Part shown: positions 59,232 through 64,000 of the stretch, piece by piece | Layout: the number at the start of each line of letters is the position of its first letter | Position numbering within the stretch: position 1 is the stretch's first letter | Source: Flavobacteriaceae bacterium | GTDB taxonomy: Bacteria > Bacteroidota > Bacteroidia > Flavobacteriales > Flavobacteriaceae | Length of the DNA: 64,000 nucleotides | Assembly: GCA_947491985.1 (NCBI GenBank) | Contig: CANLLR010000002.1 | Span: forward strand, 1-64,000 | Direction of reading: 5' to 3' | Notes under the pieces: generated by a model | What the model saw: the letters and a program-made list of their open reading frames with translations, nothing else | Database searches by the model: none | What the model was told of the DNA's origin: nothing | Made by a program: the position numbers and the translations under genes

Positions 59232-60920
59232 ATGAAGGAAATTAAAAACATTTCGCGTTCTAGGGCGCAAGAATCGTCGGCAGCTATCGAACGATTGTAC
59301 ATTACCATGAGGCATTTATTTAACAGAGGTTTTTACAAACCAATGGGTGTTTCTGGAGAAACATTGCGAGAAGCATTATTAGAGCTTCGACCAGAAATTT
59401 ACGGCAGTATTGCCGAAGAAAAAGTAGAATTAAACGGATTGCTCTATGTTATAGAACGTTTACCAGTTGGTATTGAAGAATGTCGTTACATCAATTTAAC
59501 GTCTGATGAAGGCTATTCGAAATCCCATTTTAAGGCGATTGTTCCACCCAAACGAAGACGAAATTGCTACCGAATTGACGAAGAGCAAATGAATGTTGAA
59601 ATCACCCGTGGACGTTCTGACATTTACGATATTTTAACGCATTTGACTTTTATTTTTATCGAATCACACAAAATTAAAGACCGCGTTTTAATTGATGATG
59701 AGGGCAGAATATCGCGCGATTGGCAAAAACTAGAACAAGCGGCTTTACAAACCAAGAAACTCTCACAAGTAGAAAAAGAAAAGGCGATTTCGCATGCCGC
59801 CAATGTGTTAGGAAGAACCTTTGTTGAGGTTTTAGACATTTACGATGCTTTTGGAACTGCTGAAAAACCCGATCGGTTTTTGCATCTTATTTATTGGTTG
59901 GGAAAATTAGCCATTGAAGAAGTCGTCGACACGACTAAAAGAACTATAACGTTTAGTCCGATTTTACGTGAGCGCCTTGGGCATCACATTCACGGTGAAA
60001 TTTGGGCCAACAACATCAAAGAAGTTTTAAAAAACAACAACTTACTCGGACGACCTATTCATATCATCAGTGCTAACATGCACAGTGTGATGAATTCGAT
60101 TTTCGCTACGCATGTTTTAAAAGAGAAGTTCAAAGGCAAATCGGATTTTTACATTTTCGAAGAATTGAGCAAGCAAGGTGCGCACGATGTTCGAGATAAA
60201 GTAGCAGCATTTGCTATAAAGCACGGAATGATTTCATTACCCGACGAATCAGGAACCAATATCGACGTTCAAATTTTTGATACGGCTAAGATTGATTGGG
60301 TAAAATCGGCCTTTCCAAACACTAAAAAAGGAAAAGACAATCCGGTTATTATTGTGATGGATTATGCCTTTGGCGAACAAGCCTATGAAACCATAGACGA
60401 ATTATTAAAACCGTACAAAGAAGGAAAAACGAAAACATTAATCAATGTAGAATCGGTTTCGATTATGGGTAAAGCTGGAATTTTAGAAGGCGGAAAAGGC
60501 GATATTATGATTCCGAATGCCCATATCAACGAAGGAACAGCCGATAATTATTTCTTTGAAAACGAGTTAAAAGCTGAAATGTTTGAAGGAAATGAGATTC
60601 CGGTTTTTGCGGGACCGATGATCACCGTTTTAGGAACGTCACTTCAGAATAAGGATTTATTGAAATTTTTTCACGAGTCGACTTGGGGAGTGATCGGTCT
60701 CGAAATGGAAGGCGCTTATTATCAAAAAGCGATTCAATCAGCATCTAAAATTAGAAAAAGCATCAATCCAAATGTAAAGGTACGATATGCGTATTATGCA
60801 TCGGATAATCCGTTAGAAACCGGAAGCACATTGGCTTCGGGCGGATTAGGAACAACGGGAGTAAAACCAACCTATTTAATTACGATTAAGATATTAGAAC
60901 AAATTTTTAACTTTAACTAA
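59232..60920 (+). CDS. DUF6909-like protein with nucleosidase/phosphorylase-like C-terminus
   Basis: C-terminal WGVIGLEMEGAYYQKAI resembles the EMEgA motif of PNP/UDP-fold enzymes. Confidence 0.6.
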   Translation: MKEIKNISRSRAQESSAAIERLYITMRHLFNRGFYKPMGVSGETLREALLELRPEIYGSIAEEKVELNGLLYVIERLPVGIEECRYINLTSDEGYSKSHFKAIVPPKRRRNCYRIDEEQMNVEITRGRSDIYDILTHLTFIFIESHKIKDRVLIDDEGRISRDWQKLEQAALQTKKLSQVEKEKAISHAANVLGRTFVEVLDIYDAFGTAEKPDRFLHLIYWLGKLAIEEVVDTTKRTITFSPILRERLGHHIHGEIWANNIKEVLKNNNLLGRPIHIISANMHSVMNSIFATHVLKEKFKGKSDFYIFEELSKQGAHDVRDKVAAFAIKHGMISLPDESGTNIDVQIFDTAKIDWVKSAFPNTKKGKDNPVIIVMDYAFGEQAYETIDELLKPYKEGKTKTLINVESVSIMGKAGILEGGKGDIMIPNAHINEGTADNYFFENELKAEMFEGNEIPVFAGPMITVLGTSLQNKDLLKFFHESTWGVIGLEMEGAYYQKAIQSASKIRKSINPNVKVRYAYYASDNPLETGSTLASGGLGTTGVKPTYLITIKILEQIFNFN

Positions 60921-60925
60921 ACCAC

Positions 60926-61906
60926 ATGAGCACAACACCTCAAAGTAATGAAAATCAAGAAATTGATTTGTCACAAATTTCAAAAAAGTTTACCGCTTTT
61001 ATTGAAAGTATATTCGCCTTGATTTTTAGCGGTATTCTTTTTGTAAAAAGAAACATAATTGTACTTGGAGTTTTGTTTGTTATAGGAGTTGGTCTAGGTG
61101 TTTATTTGGATAAAAACACTAAAAACTACGATCATCAAATTATCGTAACGCCTAATTTTTCATCTACAGATTATTTGTATGCTAAAATTGACCTGATTAA
61201 TTCAAAAGTGAACGAAGGAGACACGCTTTTTTTAAAGAATGTGGTGGGCATTAAAAATCCGAAAAAATTTAGAAAAATAGAAATAGAACCAATAGCCGAT
61301 ATCTATCGTTTTATAGGAAGTAATCCTGTAAATTTTGAATTTATTAAATTGCTTGGAGAAGATGGCGATTTGAATAAAATAGTTGTCGATCCTCTTACTA
61401 GTAAGAATTATACGTATCATAATATCTCGTTTTCAACATCAAAACTTACTGATACAGAAAGCACAGTGAAACCAATTTTAGATTATTTAAACAATTCAGA
61501 TCACTTTATTAAAATTCAAAAAGAATATGCGAATAATATTAAAATAAAAATGGCAGAAAACGATACCATAATTGCACAAATAAATGGTGTTTTGAATAGT
61601 TTTTCTAAAAAAGTAAATGGCGCTCAAAATAGTGACAAATTGGTTTATTATAATGAAAGTACCCAACTTGATGACGTTATTAAAACAAAAGATTTTTTGA
61701 ATACAGAACAAGGAAATAAACGAATTGAATTGGTTAATATTGATAAAATCATCAAAGACAGTAGCACCACCATCAATATAAAAAATAATAAAGGAATAGT
61801 TGGAAAAATGAAATTGGTTCTGCCTATGGTATTCTTATTATTATTTGTCGCTATTTCTTTTTTCATCTCTTTTTACAAAAGACAATTGGCAAAATCTAAA
61901 GCATAA
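60926..61906 (+). CDS. Wzz/chain-length-determinant-like membrane protein
   Basis: N- and C-terminal TM segments around a periplasmic region; directly upstream of rfbA. Confidence 0.55.
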   Translation: MSTTPQSNENQEIDLSQISKKFTAFIESIFALIFSGILFVKRNIIVLGVLFVIGVGLGVYLDKNTKNYDHQIIVTPNFSSTDYLYAKIDLINSKVNEGDTLFLKNVVGIKNPKKFRKIEIEPIADIYRFIGSNPVNFEFIKLLGEDGDLNKIVVDPLTSKNYTYHNISFSTSKLTDTESTVKPILDYLNNSDHFIKIQKEYANNIKIKMAENDTIIAQINGVLNSFSKKVNGAQNSDKLVYYNESTQLDDVIKTKDFLNTEQGNKRIELVNIDKIIKDSSTTINIKNNKGIVGKMKLVLPMVFLLLFVAISFFISFYKRQLAKSKA

Positions 61907-61911
61907 TTTTT

Positions 61912-62775
61912 ATGAAAGGAATAATTTTAGCCGGAGGCTCAGGAACACGTTTGCATCCGTTAACTTTAGCAGTTAGCAAGCAGTTGATGCCTATTTATGA
62001 TAAGCCCATGATTTATTATCCGTTGTCTACATTAATGTGGGCCGGAATTAGTGAAATATTAATCATCTCTACGCCTCATGATTTGCCATTATTTCAGCAA
62101 CTTTTGGGCGATGGTAAAAAATTTGGTTGTCGTTTTGAATACGCTGTTCAAGAACATCCTAACGGATTAGCCGAAGCTTTTATCATTGGAAAGGATTTTG
62201 TTGGAAACGACAAAGCAGCTTTAATTTTAGGCGATAACATCTTTTACGGAACCGGTTTGGCCGAATTGTTGCAAGCCAATAGCAATCCGGATGGCGGAAT
62301 TATTTATGCTTATCATGTACACGATCCAGAACGCTACGGTGTGGTTGATTTTGATAAAGAAGGCAACGTACTTTCTATCGAAGAAAAACCAACGCAACCC
62401 AAATCAAATTACGCTGTTCCTGGCATTTATTTTTATGACAATTCGATTATCGAAGTTGCTGCTAATATCAAACCAAGCCACAGAGGGGAACTCGAAATTA
62501 CCGACATCAACAAAGAATATTTAAAAAGAGGCAAGTTAAAGGTGAGTATTTTAGATCGCGGAACGGCTTGGTTAGACACCGGAACGTTTCAGTCGCTCAT
62601 GCAAGCCGGACAATTTGTTCAGGTTATCGAAGAGCGCCAAGGATTAAAAATTGGCGCTATCGAAGAAGCAGCGTACCGTATGGGATTTATTGATGCAGCC
62701 CAATTAAAAAAATTAGCGGAGCCTTTATTAAAAAGCGGCTACGGAACTCATTTAATGGCTTTATTAGAAGAATAA
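61912..62775 (+). CDS. rfbA: Glucose-1-phosphate thymidylyltransferase
   Basis: [46 protein letters not shown]. Confidence 0.97.
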   Translation: MKGIILAGGSGTRLHPLTLAVSKQLMPIYDKPMIYYPLSTLMWAGISEILIISTPHDLPLFQQLLGDGKKFGCRFEYAVQEHPNGLAEAFIIGKDFVGNDKAALILGDNIFYGTGLAELLQANSNPDGGIIYAYHVHDPERYGVVDFDKEGNVLSIEEKPTQPKSNYAVPGIYFYDNSIIEVAANIKPSHRGELEITDINKEYLKRGKLKVSILDRGTAWLDTGTFQSLMQAGQFVQVIEERQGLKIGAIEEAAYRMGFIDAAQLKKLAEPLLKSGYGTHLMALLEE

Positions 62776-62876
62776 GAAAATAGAATAAAGAAAATAGAAG
62801 TTTTTAATTAAAGATATAGTAAGTCTTTTATCTATCATCTATTCTCTTTTTTTCAAAACGTATTTAAAAGTAAAAA

Positions 62877-63428
62877 ATGAATTTTATCGAAACCAAACTC
62901 AAAGGTTGTTTCATTTTGGAACCTAAAATTTTCAAAGACGAACGTGGGTATTTTATGGAAAGTTTCAACGAAAATACCTTCCAAAACGGTATTGGTCAGC
63001 ACGTTCATTTTGTGCAAGACAATCAATCGTTTTCAACAAAAGGGGTTTTAAGAGGTTTGCATTATCAAACTGGTGAACATGCTCAATCAAAATTAGTTCG
63101 GGTTTTAGATGGCGAAGTGTTGGATGTAGCGGTTGATATTCGTCCAGATTCAGCTACTTACGGACAATACGAAGCCGTTATTCTTTCGGCAGAAAAGCAA
63201 AATCAGTTTTTTGTACCCAAAGGATTTGCCCACGGTTTTTTAGTGTTGAGTGACACCGCTACTTTTTTCTACAAATGCGATAATTTCTACAATAAAGAAA
63301 GTGAGGGAGGTATCATGTATAACGATCCAAACATCAATATCGATTGGCAATTTGAACTCGATAAATTGATTATTTCAGAAAAGGATCAAGTCCTTCCCAA
63401 TTTAGCTAACGCCAAAAAAGTATGGTAG
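62877..63428 (+). CDS. rfbC: dTDP-4-dehydrorhamnose 3,5-epimerase
   Basis: FKDERGYFMESFNE, VLRGLHYQTG, FVPKGFAHGFLVLSD. Confidence 0.96.
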   Translation: MNFIETKLKGCFILEPKIFKDERGYFMESFNENTFQNGIGQHVHFVQDNQSFSTKGVLRGLHYQTGEHAQSKLVRVLDGEVLDVAVDIRPDSATYGQYEAVILSAEKQNQFFVPKGFAHGFLVLSDTATFFYKCDNFYNKESEGGIMYNDPNINIDWQFELDKLIISEKDQVLPNLANAKKVW

Positions 63429-64000
63429 TTGTAGTAACAGGAGCCAACGGACAATTAGGACAAGCACTGCAGTTTATTGCAAGTAATTATCCCGAACTCC
63501 ACTTTGTTTTTTGTTCGTCATCCGATTTAGACATCACTAAAAAAGACAATTGTCAAGCTGTTTTTTCGAAACACAATCCGAACTATTGCATCAATGCTGC
63601 GGCGTACACCGCCGTTGACAAAGCCGAAAGCGAACCCGAAAAAGCACAACTTATTAATGTAGTTGGAGCTCAAAATTTGGCAGCCGTTTGTAAAGAAAAC
63701 AACACCATTTTACTACATGTTTCTACCGATTTTGTTTTCGACGGAAGTAAAAAAACACCTTATACTGAGGAAGATGCACCCAATCCAACAGGCATTTACG
63801 GACAAACCAAACTAGATGGCGAAAAAGCGATTCAAGAAACATTTGAGAACTACTTTATCATTCGTACCTCATGGGTGTATTCGCAATTCGCAAATAATTT
63901 CATGAAAACCATGTTGCGTTTGGCATCCGAAAGAGACACTTTATCAGTGGTAAACGATCAAATAGGAACACCAACTACCGCTGTTGATTTAGCTGAAGTC
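63422..64000 (+). CDS. rfbD: dTDP-4-dehydrorhamnose reductase, truncated by window edge
   Basis: ATG at 63422; MVVVVTGANGQLGQALQFIA...; overlaps rfbC stop, open to 64000. Confidence 0.93.
   Translation, partial: MVVVVTGANGQLGQALQFIASNYPELHFVFCSSSDLDITKKDNCQAVFSKHNPNYCINAAAYTAVDKAESEPEKAQLINVVGAQNLAAVCKENNTILLHVSTDFVFDGSKKTPYTEEDAPNPTGIYGQTKLDGEKAIQETFENYFIIRTSWVYSQFANNFMKTMLRLASERDTLSVVNDQIGTPTTAVDLAEV

Noticed and set aside
60926-64000. Possible novel polysaccharide system
   Set aside because: The visible genes are a standard Wzz-like plus rfbA/rfbC/rfbD module cut by the window edge; nothing unusual can be claimed from the part shown.
1-64000. CRISPR arrays, prophage, transposons, toxin-antitoxin or defence islands
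   Set aside because: No regularly spaced repeats, integrase, transposase, phage structural or recognised defence genes were seen on either strand.

Overview
This 64 kb window is a low-GC Bacteroidota chromosome segment, most likely Flavobacteriaceae and Flavobacterium-like. It is mainly core housekeeping sequence: hflX; a SUF Fe-S cluster (sufA/B/C/D/S/E plus a SufT/DUF59 protein); rnpA, pgk, holB, mnmG, ybeY, gltX, glnS, folB, tRNA-Cys(GCA), rnr, rpiB, tex and tatA; and the start of an rfbA/rfbC/rfbD dTDP-sugar locus. I see no prophage, CRISPR array, transposase or recognisable defence island. The strongest non-obvious signals concern chromosome maintenance. Three parS-like 16-mers (core TTYCACGTGGAAC) lie within 2.2 kb around mnmG. 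About 16-18 kb away there is a long, very AT-rich intergenic region (48968-49632) with several DnaA-box-like 9-mers. Coding strand bias switches from about two-thirds minus on its left to about 83% plus on its right. Together these suggest a chromosomal origin and its partition region. Other observations: a gene cut by two in-frame nonsense codons with the frame otherwise intact (39013-40425); a decayed partial duplication of the tRNA-Cys 3' end; dispersed hairpin repeats of one family; a four-helix-bundle gene remnant between sufB and sufC; a perfect 23-bp palindrome next to the gltX promoter; and a tatA missing from the supplied ORF track. All product names come from reading the translations; no database search was run.
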